Below are positions 22,128 through 33,700 of a stretch of 64,000 nucleotides of DNA, piece by piece. The position numbers and the translations under genes were made by a program. Under the pieces are notes generated by a model. That model was given only the letters and a program-made list of their open reading frames with translations. It did not search any database and was not told where the DNA came from. Position 1 is the stretch's first letter. Each line of letters opens with the position of its first letter. Source of the stretch: Flabesymbios commensalis (lineage: Eukaryota; Annelida; Polychaeta; Terebellida; Flabelligeridae); contig OZ024908.1 of assembly GCA_964017125.1 (NCBI GenBank), forward strand, positions 79,610,919-79,674,918, written 5' to 3'.

Positions 22128-22432
22128 AACGATTATAATTATAGTAGCCATAATGATTTTCCCGGAGGATCTCATTGACTGCTCAAAATCTATAGAGGAA
22201 TCATGCATATTAGCATAGAGCTGTAGCCGTTATAACAGCATATGTTGAGAGTCAAATAGGCCTACAACTAGGTCCATAACTTGTCTTCCCATTAACATCA
22301 GATGGGGAACATTTTGGAGGGATGTATAGGCAAACTTTCCCTTCTCAGAACAAGTTGTTTTCCTCTTTTATCATGTTTATACCAATCCGAATGAATGAAT
22401 GCATTAATTAATGGGGGTTTCCGACAATATTA

Positions 22433-22601
22433 TTATTACCTCCACCAGGCAGGTACTTTTTTATTATCTTTTTGTGTGTTTCGGGCCAAATGACAATCGA
22501 TTGAATTTTGGGGATGTTCTGGATTACGATCCGGATGTAGGATTCGCATTACGATCGAATCACATGAATTGGTAGCAAAATATTATTTTCATCTAAGTGT
22601 A
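22433..22601. other. Possible older interspersed repeat hosting the SINE
   Basis: CCTCCACCAGGCAGGTACTT and TGGGGATGTTCTGGATTACG ATCCGGATGTAGG recall a CCTCCGCC-type repeat common in marine invertebrates; AATTTCGGCGGATGTTT at 23097-23113 could be its far end. The SINE (22602-22949) interrupts this stretch. Based on memory of the family, not a search. Confidence 0.35.
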
Positions 22602-22949
22602 TAGAAGACTACTATGGGGCGGGGGCCCTAGGGTAGTGGTTAGCACCGCTGCCTTTCACGCCAGAGTCCGGGGTTCGGTTCCCGGTCTCGGCGGTTTGTA
22701 AGAAACAAAAAATGTTTCTTCCCCATCCACGTGTGAAAGTCAGTATTGTGGGGAGCCTCCGTGACCGAGAGGTAGCGTGCTCGGCCTCAGACCGCCAGGG
22801 TTCGAATTTCGAATCCTGTGTCTGGAGGACAGTGTCATCTCAATCATCTCACCATCCTCAGGAGGTTCTCCTGGCCCAGTTTAGCCTATATGTGCACAAA
22901 GGTGGCCTAAAGCCCGATTCATTTCATTTCATTTAGAAGACTACTATGG
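22602..22949 (+). mobile_element. Dimeric tRNA-derived SINE with 16-bp target site duplication
   Basis: The exact 16-mer TAGAAGACTACTATGG flanks the insertion (22602-22617 and 22934-22949). Between them are two tRNA-like heads. The first (about 22622-22695) has an A box in TAGTGGTTAGCAC, an anticodon-loop-like CCTTTCACG and a B box GGTTCGGTTCC, resembling tRNA-Glu(UUC). The second (about 22756-22822) has TGACCGAGAGGTAGCG and GGGTTCGAATTT. A unique body and a (CATTT)n tail follow. SINEs depend on a partner LINE for mobility; the tail and duplication fit that. The perfect duplication implies a recent insertion. Confidence 0.85.
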
Positions 22950-24470
22950 TGTATTTTTACTCGACCTATATCTGAAAGAATGAATGCAATAGGTTGAATC
23001 TATGACGTCATAATTCATAATCTACAGTGAAGGTTTACTATACATCCACTTAAATGAATACAGTACCACTACTATTTGAGTAGGTTTTACAATCATTACG
23101 ATCATTAATTTCGGCGGATGTTTGACAGACTGTCTGTCTTGTTATTATTGTTATTATTATTATTAGTGTACTTGCACAGCGCAAAATATTTTCAATTATG
23201 CGCTTCATACAAATCACATATGAATTATTTATATAATTAATTATTCAATTGACATTCAATATAAATTATTTCAAAACCTTAAAATTGACAGATTGAAAAA
23301 AAATACCAACGAAATAGTCATTTTAATTGGGATCTACTGTCTGTAGTGATGTTTGAATAACCAGGAATGTTTTCCTTTCTTAGACAGCTAGACCCCCCTA
23401 GTTGGGAGTGGGGTGTCAAGAGACACAATTTGGAAATATATGGGGGTTCCAGGTGAGCCCCCGGATATCTCCTGAAACTCTGTAGCTCAAGGGTGGGGGG
23501 GGGGAGGTTCAGGACACCTGGGATAGTAAACCAGGTGGCACCATGTTTGATACTAGGAAGACCTGCACTGTGTGAGGGTCACAATTAAGTCTCAACAAGT
23601 TTATCATCCTTTTTGTCCATGCTGCACTCCTGGCACTGTCTTCGCTTTAAGCCCGTGGTCTGGACCCCAGTGTCCTTGCGTCAGTCCCATATCCGCCGCT
23701 GAGCCACTCTCTTCCCCTGCGACTTGGGACATTGAAATCCTCACCAGTGCACCACTTCTGCCCCTAGGAACAATCCCCATAGGACGAGTGGGAAAGCTCA
23801 CATCTACAGCCGCCGGGGTTAATATCAAACATCTGAATATGCATCGGGAACAACATAATTATATCACATTGTTTTCTGAACAGAAGTGATGCAAGATGGA
23901 GCTAGGCACAACAGTTTTATTCCATTCTCTCAATAATCCACACATGACTTCAGTGCAGCATGACTTTTAATCAGTGTGAGATTTTAAAGTACAGCAGCCG
24001 AGTATATCAGGACTTCCTACCCAACTCAGCGACCATGGGAATCAATGCAGAATAGATGACTTAATCACCAAAACTCCATTTAGACGCCATTCATCCTGAT
24101 GCCGGGAAAGACCAAATCAAGAGTGAAATATTTGGCAAAAGTGAAGACAAGTCCACCAAAAGCTCTCAACAGCAGCTCGAGCCAGGTACAACACCTGCTG
24201 CTCATGAATCAGGTCAACGTCAATACGGCACTGAGGCCAGGTGGTGGCACAACTGAACCCCGACCCATTGCTGGCCACTGCTCATAACGGATGACCAACA
24301 AAAAGTCAATGTTTAGCCGCACCACCTGAGATCTCACAGTTCACCCATCTCGTGTAGATGTGCGACCTGAGGAGAGCAGTTCACACGACCAGCCCTGCCA
24401 CCATCGTCAACAGTGATCCAACACTGGCCCATCAGAGCACTAAAATCTCTGGCTTGCAATCTTGCCACAG
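22950..24470. other. Intergenic sequence, GC-richer in the second half, no gene recognised
   Basis: 22950-23380 is AT-rich with an ATT run. 23380-24470 is less AT-rich and has overlapping short open frames on both strands (for example plus 23572-23889 and minus 23604-23828). No known domain and no splice-bounded exon is convincing. It may be a relic of a mobile element or an unrecognised non-coding exon. Confidence 0.4.
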
Positions 24471-24472
24471 GT

Positions 24473-25171
24473 CGCTTGGTGGAAGATAATAGGTGAATAA
24501 AATAACAATACTAAAAAATCGGTCAAATCAGTCAGCTTGAAATATCGCCATCCTAAAATGGGAAACGTCATTTTAATAAGTAGGATGTTTAACACACCTT
24601 TTATTCATATTGTACAAATTACAGGTGATGAAAGTGTTTTAATCTAGTTCCCAACATTATGACATTATAGCTTCAGGTGTAATATTGAATCCAAACATTT
24701 TACGCTAAAGTATAGCTTTAAATTTCACTTTAATGTATTCGTCTTCACTACCACCTTTGCTGCATATTTGGAGATATTTGATTGTTAAAAAAAATTATGT
24801 TTAGGAAACAGAGTTGAATTTGATCAAACCACCGACCCTGAAATCGTGATGCCTGAGCGCTACCAATCTAAGTTTTTCCCTCCATTTGCTCTCATGGGAT
24901 TTTCAATCAGTAGGCCTATCAATTGTATTAATGCTAGATAGTATAGAATGACAATACAAAAAAATTGGTCAAATCAGTCAGCTTGAAATATCGCCATCCT
25001 AAAATGGGAGAAGTAAGATGTTTAACACACCTTTTATTCATATTGTATGAATTACAGGTGATGAAAGTGTTTTTATCTAGTGATATCTCAGGATTGTGAT
25101 ATTTCAAGCTGACTGATTTGACTGATTTTTTTGTATTGTCATTTTATTCACCTATTATCTTCCAGAAAGCG
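24473..25171. mobile_element. Fold-back element with about 70-bp terminal inverted repeats
   Basis: The left end CGCTTGGTGGAAGATAATAG and the right end, read in reverse, CGCTTTCTGGAAGATAATAG match for about 70 bp (TCAGTCAGCTTGAAATATC inside). Between them a ~125-bp segment occurs twice in direct orientation (about 24515-24640 and 24955-25080), each with GATGTTTAACACACCTTTTA. No transposase is present, so it would be non-autonomous. Confidence 0.7.
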
Positions 25172-26555
25172 AGGGATGTTTTTTTATGGATTTACAGAAC
25201 TATGCAGAGGACTATGGACAGCACAGATGTATTTATTGTAAATGAAGCCACTGACAACACAGGCAGCATAACGGTTAAGCTAAGAACGAGTTGGACTAGG
25301 AGGGGGAAAGCTAGGCTTGTATGTTGTACTAAATAGTAGACCTACATGGACTGGTGGTTATACCTTGGGAACAGAAACAGGTTCTGAATCCTAACTGTTA
25401 CGGGGTGTTTATGATGGAATTACACTAGGGGGAATCAATTACTGAAATAGATAGATCAAAATTTGGGACGTAACATACCAATCAAAAAGACTAATATGAG
25501 ACAGACGAGGTTGAATTGACGGTAATGATAAGAACAAAACAATTCACATTCATTGATATTTTAATTTCAAGAATCATACAAACAGTACAATGTGGTATAA
25601 CGATAAACTCTATCTTCAACGGAATATGAAAAGAGAAGCAAACTTTAATACATAGAAAATAAGCGTCAAATATCAATAAAGATTCCGAGTTTGACAATTA
25701 CTCAAAATGCCTGGTTAACGCTGATAATATTCTCATAAAATGTTATCTGCGCTATCTCAAACCATTTCAAAGATAAATTTAAATAATCCTATGCTGAACA
25801 ATATAAAAGAGAATCAGTTACTTATCTCGCAAAGATGTACCAACATTACTAAACTATATGAAACATCAATATCAATGTTAACAATATCACACTCTCGTTA
25901 ACAATAATATAGTTATGTCAATCACACCTCAGTCATTCATCAGCACACACAACAAAATCATAAAAACAATAATACCCAAACCCCAGCGACCTGGAAAATA
26001 GACAACAGATCAGTGATCATCGTGGTGAGGTTTACTTAGTAAAATCTAGAGAACACTCACCACGATATCTCAGTCTCCTTCGTCTATCCTCCAGGTCGCA
26101 CAGAACACGATGATCAAATGGACTAACGACGTGAGTGCCTCAAGTTACCTCATGAGTAGTCACACTCACGCCGGAACACGGTATGGCCCCAATTTCGAAA
26201 GGTCTTGTTCGTGAGAGCCTAAACGGAAAGTGTTGCCTAATGACGCCGATACAAGTTATTTAACAGAAAACCTCAGCTGTACACAATCATACATTCTCTA
26301 CAATTATCATACATCCCGAGTCACTCATGCTTAACTGCTTCTGCAGGTAGGCCTTCTGCACGTAGGCCTCTTGCACGTAGGCTTACAATGCCGCCATCCT
26401 TCAACACAATAGCATAATACAAATTTTCCTTCCTCCCTTGCACAATTATTGCATGGAATGTCTTACCACGTACCAGATGTGGTTGCAGCTATCCATCACT
26501 GAATACATTCAGGACAGTAGTATAAAAAAAAAATCATTATATAATTTTGTTTTAT
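25172..26555. other. Intergenic sequence, no gene recognised
   Basis: AT-rich, short frames only. At 26345-26385 the phrase TGCACGTAGGCCTCT is repeated three times in tandem. The two-step hairpin at 25984 is the only strong structure. Confidence 0.5.
25984..26101. repeat. Two-step inverted repeat
   Basis: Outer arms GACCTGGAAAATAGAC / GTCTATCCTCCAGGTC and inner arms ATCGTGGTGAG / CTCACCACGAT enclose a ~30-bp loop. It is intergenic. No flanking duplication was seen. Confidence 0.6.
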
Positions 26556-26690
26556 TCTGAGCCAATATCGGTGGACAAGTGTTAAGCCAACTTTGTAGCT
26601 TCACCGAAGTAAGGTTCACTGTTGGTCTATGTTGCACAATCTCGGCCCAATATTGAATAAAGTTTGAGCCAATGCATCATGTTTGATAAC
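26556..26690. repeat. Diverged family E-like cluster
   Basis: GAGCCAATATCGGTGGACAA, TTCACTGTTGGTCTATGTTG and TTTGAGCCAATGCATCATGT keep E-like CAATGTTGG phrases but with much decay. Confidence 0.4.
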
Positions 26691-27767
26691 ACCGGTATAT
26701 TTCTGTGAGATGAATCATGCAGTTTATCCCCCTCATCCTCAACAGGTGGTCGTGGCGATGGTTGATCTGATAATATTGTGATGTCAATGAACAAAATTTA
26801 AATAATTTGATACAATGTACATAATTGAATGAGATCACATGTCAGACAAAATGTATTTATCTTCTTGAACTGATAAGGTAAATACACTACTCCGAAAAAA
26901 ATCACTAGACTACAATTCTATTCTCCACACATAAATGTCACTCAGGTAAACTCATGCTGTCTATAATCTTTGAGGTCTACAATTGATTAGAGAATGCTAC
27001 AATTGATTAGAGAATGTGTGTAATCCAGTTAGCCCTGGTTGGGTCAGTTTTGTCAAAATTGTCTAATATTGTGACTGGCACCTAAGCTTAATTTTATGAA
27101 ATTGTTGAATTCAAGATATCCACTACCGATAGGCCCACAGTGTCACTTTTAATTCGCCAATATACTCACAAACTTCGAAAACTATCCAGCAGGCGGTTGT
27201 CAAAAGTTGTGATTAATGGGACGAGGGGTAAAATGACAATATCATGACTGAAGTTATAATTATCATTTATATTAATATAAATTTGTTGTTAATAACTTTA
27301 TTTACGTGACTTGCGTATTTCCTACACAAATTGTATGTCATTTTATTGCCAACCATGGTGATTTTATTTTAATGACATTATTGACATCTTCAAATAGACA
27401 TCTATTATGTACCTTAATTAAAAGCTTTTAAGTTTCACAGCAGAGCCCACGCATGACGCAAGACAACATAGGATGCGCCCAAGCTAACATTTAAGGATGT
27501 CCACCCAATGTTTGGCCAACTTACAATCGATTGATTATTAGCGCAGATTAAAGCTAGTTCCTTATAAGTATATCAATCCTGCCTAGATGTATTGAGCCTT
27601 AGGGTACTGGGGTGGTTGCTAGTGGTACATGTAGTACTTTGGGTGGGTCATTAGGTACCGTATATATATCTATATTTTGCATGGTTAGTAAGCACTAGTC
27701 CACAGTGATTTTCCAAGGGAAGCTGAAGCCTCCACGTGTCCGGCTATATTTTTCAAGTGGATAGCCA
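26691..27767. other. Intergenic sequence, no gene recognised
   Basis: AT-rich DNA without frames over 60 codons or family A-D repeats. A short duplicated ACAATTGATTAGAGAATG lies at about 26980-27016, and a weak E-like piece at 27475-27530. Confidence 0.5.
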
Positions 27768-28120
27768 GCAGCGTACCCTACCCTGGTTCCTCCCCTAAAC
27801 AGCGGTGACAATGCAGCTCCCATATCAGCGCGACCCGTAGCCTTCTAGTGTTGGCTGAGGTTAGGCCTTAAACAACCTGCAATAGAGTGTTTGACATTAG
27901 ATCTCTCGCTTGTGATGAATGGAGTTACCTTTAGCTATTGTTACTCTGGGAACTATTCGACCCTAGGTGTTTTCTTTATAGCTAAACCCAAGTCTCTGAC
28001 CGCCTGGGTATGTCGATCTGGAAATAGATCCCCTAGACATGCCCAAAACCCCTTATCGAATGAGTAAAAGTAAACACTCTCATTAACCCACAATGCCCGA
28101 TCACCCCACCTTGAAAGGGC
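27768..28120 (+). repeat. Dispersed repeat, copy 2
   Basis: CTACCCTGGTTCCTCCCCTA, AGCGGTGACAATGCAGCTCC, TGCAATAGAGTGTTTGACAT TAGATCTCTC and AATGCCCGATCACCCCACCT match copy 1 in order, but ~170 bp extra (about 27911-28083) separate the last two blocks. Confidence 0.65.
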
Positions 28121-30486
28121 TGTCCCAAGTGCCCCAAGGTTTAAAGTTTAAATTTGTGTTATTTATGCTTATATTATTATAAATACATATTATCTTTCTC
28201 CACCCTCCATTTGAAAGAAATAGATATTTACCGATAATTGCTTATTTTTTTGAAAAGATCAACACTGAGGAAAATCCCTTTTTTTGTCACTACAACAGCC
28301 ACAAAAATTCCATGAATATTGCCCGTGCATTTTGGCGATGTTCCGACCTTACATACTTCTCCTAATACGAGTTCAGAACTTTTTGTCATAGATTACGACT
28401 AGTAAATTATAAAAATATTATCTTTAGAAGGAAATAATAAAATTGGTGAGTCATGTCCTTTTCCTATAAATTTATGATAAGACCACTATAAAAAGGGTGA
28501 TGTCATAATCCGTTTGTTTTCGAAGCCCAAATACGTTGCCAACCATAATTTCTCTAGGGGAGACCGAGACACCATGAATACCTATTTTTCTTTTTGGATT
28601 ATTTTCTGATATTTTTGTAGGGCCTACTCACAGTAGCACATTAACGTAGTATCGGCCAATTGGTAACGCTGGACTATCCTAATGTTTGACTGGAATACAA
28701 TACATGCATTCATGCTGGATATTACTTAAAAATCAATTTAAAATAAATCCAGCAAATGTCTATGGTAGGCCTACCCCGAGCTCTGGGCACTATGGGCACG
28801 GGGGTGTTTAGTAGGCTACTGGGCAAGTTGGATAGACTTTCTGTGTCATTTAACACATTTTTAATGGTGAAATGAGAAATGAAAAAAAGTAATATTTAAT
28901 TGTAGATATCTTTATTTTGGGGATAGTGAAATTAAAAAAGTAAATAGTATCTTGGGACGGGGCACAATGTCAATAGACATGTGAATGACAATAATTGGGC
29001 GTGTACCATGGACGTGTCCCATTACCAATGTGCCTTGAGGTATAACCACGAATTCTTCTACTGGAAAAAAGCAGTTTAATAGCATTTCACATAGGGCTTC
29101 GTCGTAAAAATTGGACCATGCACTTGGTAAAAAAAAAACTGATTTTCGTCAGTGCCAATAATAATAATATAATAATAATTATAGACGATGTCCATGGTGC
29201 CCCGGTCTCTTCTACGCTACCGGAACCAAAACAAGGACAAGGCTGCTGAATTCTAAATTTAGACCATCCTCACTTAATTTATGTGTGGGTTTGTTTATCT
29301 GCTGTTTATTAATCTTCAATTATTTTTATGGTAAATAGCTTGTCTTTCTTAGAATTGTTTTAGTAGATCTAGCTCAGTAATGTCTTGATATCTTGATATT
29401 CATGTCAAATCTAACGTTAGACCAATAGACTGTCACTATCACCATTTTTATTTTCAGCACTTTCTCAAGTCTTTCTATTATCGCTCAGTCTTAAGTTAAT
29501 CAATGAATCTCAAACTCAAATTCCCACCTCTGTTTTGGTTACTTTCGTATGCTATTTTACAGCTATTTTAAAGCCAATCCTTTGGCAGCTGTAGTAAAGT
29601 GGTAGGCTAATGAAGTGAACGTGCAGAGGCTCCTCACGACTGCAGTAGGTACATTCCAAACAGTCATTTTGAATTTGATGTTTTTTTCGTAGCCAAAGAC
29701 AAAGTTTTTCGAGGGACACTCGGTCGAAAAACTTTGGCTATTTTTTTCGTGTTTTTTTTCAGGATATATTATTTTTATGTCAATATCATCAATATGTGAG
29801 AGGCTGCAATAAAAGGCATATTTTTCTCTATTTGTTTTTCTTTTTGCTCACTATTAGTTATAGAAATAAAGCCATCATTGTAGAATTAAAAGCATTATTG
29901 TTTTTGAATGGCACTGTTATCACCTTTTCCGGGGGTTCTCATCATTAGATTTCTCGCAATTACGAAAAATGGTGCCAGCTCTCCACTTTAATTACATAAT
30001 TGTTGCAACAAATGCTTGAAGAGGTAAGTGGAACAGTCATGCTATGGCCCGTTCTGATAATTTTTTTTTACACAGGTGTCATTTTTTTATTTTTGTAAAA
30101 AAATGCATTAAATGAAGATAGGATATGTCCACTGCCCTATGAGGAAGTTCTAGAGGCCATCATTAAGGCCGTTTTGTCAAAACAATGTGGGAATCTCTTA
30201 GCCTAATATTAGGCCCTACTGTTAGGGTAGGCCTAAGCTTCCTCCATAAGGTTCATCTAGAATTTCAAAACAGGCACCCAAAACATCATGAAAATAAAAT
30301 TAAATCTTACCACGATGAATGTAATTATGAACATTAGTAATCCTAGTTTGAGATAGCAATCATATAATATTGATTTTGACTTCATGGATAGTTTTTATCA
30401 GCCAATTTTCGCACACGATGTTCAACTGTGAAAGTTAACTGGTGATGTTGCTGTGTTTTTTTCTATTTTTTTTTATTTGTTCACAG
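28121..30486. other. Intergenic sequence upstream of the KIAA0825 homologue
   Basis: AT-rich, no credible exon. The promoter and first exon of the KIAA0825 homologue are expected here or just downstream, but no CpG-rich patch or core promoter could be picked out. ATA-rich run at 29158-29185; T-flanked hairpin at 29689. Confidence 0.45.
29689..29741. repeat. Short hairpin between T-rich runs
   Basis: TAGCCAAAGACAAAGTTTTT CGA pairs with TCGAAAAACTTTGGCTA with a small bulge; loop GGGACACTCGG. TTTTTTTCG flanks both sides. Confidence 0.55.
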
Positions 30487-30637
30487 AAGTACTTAAGTCA
30501 CTAATGCACATCATGGGAGACGTAGAAATGGACAAAAGATTAATATACCACAACCTGTTATTTGGACAGTGGCTGAAGTGAGATGATTCGTACAGAATAA
30601 TTTACTGATTGAACAGGCTTGTTTGGTGTGACTTCAG
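30487..30637 (+). other. Probable 5' UTR exon of the KIAA0825 homologue
   Basis: A 151-bp segment sits between a good acceptor (TTCACAG at 30486) and a good donor (CAG/GTAAAG at 30638), just upstream of the first coding exon. It contains an ATG at 30504 opening a 25-codon frame that stops at 30581, and another very short ATG frame at 30583. No frame continues into the coding exon, so I read it as untranslated leader with upstream ORFs. Because it has an acceptor, a further first exon should lie upstream. Confidence 0.45.
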
Positions 30638-30774
30638 GTAAAGCCCTGAATTTTTTAAACGATGAATTAAACTGTAATTATAGAAAACTCAGTGCCATAC
30701 ATGTATTCTAACTTCAAGACCCAACACTAATAATTTGACACAAAACTCTTCAATTTCAGTTGATCAACACAATA

Positions 30775-33700
30775 ATGGAGGCTTCAGTCATGAGAGCAGA
30801 TAGCCTTTGTCTAGAGCCACTTTTACAATATGGTATACCATTGTCAGAAAATGTGGATTGCATCCTCAGAGAAATTGATGATCAATTGGCCCAAAACAGC
30901 AAACAGTAAGTTGTTTTGATAATTGATTTGGTTTGTATAACTTTTATTACTGTGCTGAGTGATGTTGGTTAAAGGCTTTATAGATCTGGTTAATTGGGGA
31001 AAACTGTGATGATGGTTATCACAGGAAGCTAGTCATCTAATTCCTGGAGTGTGGTGCCCTCTTGCAAAAGGTAAATATCTATCATGGTTCACATTCCTAT
31101 TCATCAACTAAATTGTGAAACACCGTATGTTAGGCTGTGAATAATTTTTTAATAAAAATCCAGTAGAGGTCACTGCATTTTCTAAATTTCTGGCATGAGC
31201 CGTTTTTCTATCAATTTTGTGATTAGTTTGTTGCAAGTAGTACCTGAGAGTTTCATGTACAAAGCATACTATTTTACAGACACAATGTCAATTTTCTGTA
31301 ATATTCCACATACAATAAATAAATTATTTTAACTGCTCTATAATAGGGGAAGCTCCCTGTGCTGCCTTCAAATATTACTGTTTTGTTAACCCTTACAACA
31401 CCTGTACAACACTGAAATATTTTTGTATAAACTATGGAGACCAACACAGTGTTTCTGGCTTTGAGAAAAGTTGGAGTCAGGCAATATGAAGATTCTGACT
31501 CCAAACCTGGTGTTGGAGTGAGCACAGGGCTAACGCGGCTTACGGCGGAAGCCCGTCAAAAAGCGGTCACAATTCTAGGGGGGTTTGGTGATTTTTTTTC
31601 TAGAGAAGGCTTTAGGTCGCTTCCAGTGCTATCTATAAGGTACATTTCAACGAAACACTGAAAAATAGCTCTGAAAATGATTTCTGAAAATTTTATTAAT
31701 CAACTTTTCTTGGTATATATAATTGGCGTCAGAATGTTATGTTTTTTCGTTAGGGGGGGGGGGGGGAGACGACATGACAACAGATCAGAAAACTGCAACA
31801 TTTTTTTTCAATTTGATATCATCACAAATCGTTAAATGTTTCAGTTAGCTCTTTCTGCTTCATTTGAATACCTTACTAGGGTCTACATCCATTATAAAAA
31901 TTGTATTTCTTTCTGTGCTGGGACAATTTTTATACGTATAAAGACTAAAAGAGTTAAATAATATGGTGGTAAATAATATGTGGGGAAAATAATTGCTAGG
32001 CAAAAACAAAACAATATTACAACATAACATTTGTCCACTATGTTTTTTTCATTGGCTGAAAAATAGGACTGATTTCTGCATCTAGATATTGATCACTTGA
32101 AGCATTGTTTCTGTGCATTGCATGTTTATACAGGTCTGTGCACATTTTTGGATGTGCATTATTAAAGAGGAAAAATATTATTAGAAAGATATTGTTAGAA
32201 AGGAGAAAGAAATTATTACATTTTAAATTGTCTGTTACTAATAGGTTGGAGGAATGTGTGAAGAGCATCATGGATGCCAGTAATGACTTCACAGATCCTG
32301 ATGGCTCATACAATCATCCCACTGATGCCCTCAATTACCTGGTCGATAACAGATCGTTAGATAATACAGCCTGTTATGATCCGGAGCCTGCAAGTATATC
32401 TGAACTGATCAAACTACAGGTTTGTTTTCTACTGGCATGACTGGGGTAATATCATTTCATTTTTTCAAATTTAATTAAGAGTGTGTGAAAAAATGTTATC
32501 AAATGTATATGAACTTTTAATCATATCTAAATGTACTGAATTATGTCTCTGTACATGTGCTGACAAAGGTAAGAACGCACATCACCAGTGTATTTCTCAT
32601 TACCAAGTTTTTGCACACAGTCTCACATCTGTCACAATGGCCTGGCGAGGTTGAGTGGGACCTGACAATAAATCAAAAGTGCATGGCCCCTTCTCAACAG
32701 ATGAACGGCTAGATAAAACACTGTGACAGAGAGTATTATTCATAAAAATGATAACAGAATAAGCACTGTCTTTGAAATATGTGATATTGATACATTTCAA
32801 AATATTTTATGTATGTTTTCAGCTGGCACAGCTTGAAAAATATCCGGGTTGTGAAGAGGCTTTGCTTGATCAGCTACTGAAGTTTTCTTCTAAGGAAGGA
32901 GTATCTTTACCTATACGTTCATCTGCTGCTGATCCCATGTCGGCTTCAGTTTTGTCGATTAACACAGCAGTGGATGAATCAGAGCATATCAACGAAGCTC
33001 TATGGAATCAGCTGTGCATGGCGCTATCCAAATGTTTTGCAGAGAAACTGACCAGTTTGCCTTTTGGTCAACCTAAATTAGGATGCTTTAGAAAGAGAAG
33101 GCTGAAATACGTACAAAGTCTTTGTACTTTGTTCCCGTTAAAAGATGTGTGGCACAAATATCGTAACATTCGATCAAAGCAACTGGCCTCATTTCTAGTT
33201 CTGAATTCTCATGATGAACAAAGACTTATTCCTTTTCTTGATTCAGTCAGGATTTTTGAAGGACACAGCCCCAACATAGTGTCAATGATAAATGAAGATT
33301 TTGAGTTGTTAAATTCTGGTGTGTTTGGTAATGTCATCACTCCATTCAAGGGCATTTCGGAAGTTTATTTTGATAGACTTTTAGATGAAATATCAACAAT
33401 TGTACATTTTTTGCAAGAAGAATTATTACAAGTAAGTCAAAGGAAGGAGCAGAAGAGGTACGATGGGAAAAAAGAGACCAAAGACATGTTAAAATCTAAC
33501 AGCGAGGCTGGATTCTTAGGCCATCTGAAAGGGAATTTAAGAAAACAGCAATCTAAGAGTATGGACAGTCTGCTAGATCAGGGAAATGAGCCATTTACCA
33601 ACTTGCAGGTTAGTTTTATAATATTACTATTTTTGCTGTATCAGCTTATCATCGGTAGGTATATGTTACAATCAACAACCATATTAATACATGTATTAAA

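Noticed and set aside
22622-22822. Two candidate tRNA genes
   Set aside because: They have A and B boxes, but acceptor stems do not close, they are followed by a shared body and tail, and a single target duplication surrounds both. They are SINE heads.
23572-23889. 105-codon plus-strand frame and its minus-strand counterpart
   Set aside because: Both strands are equally open and no family is recognised, so I did not call a gene.
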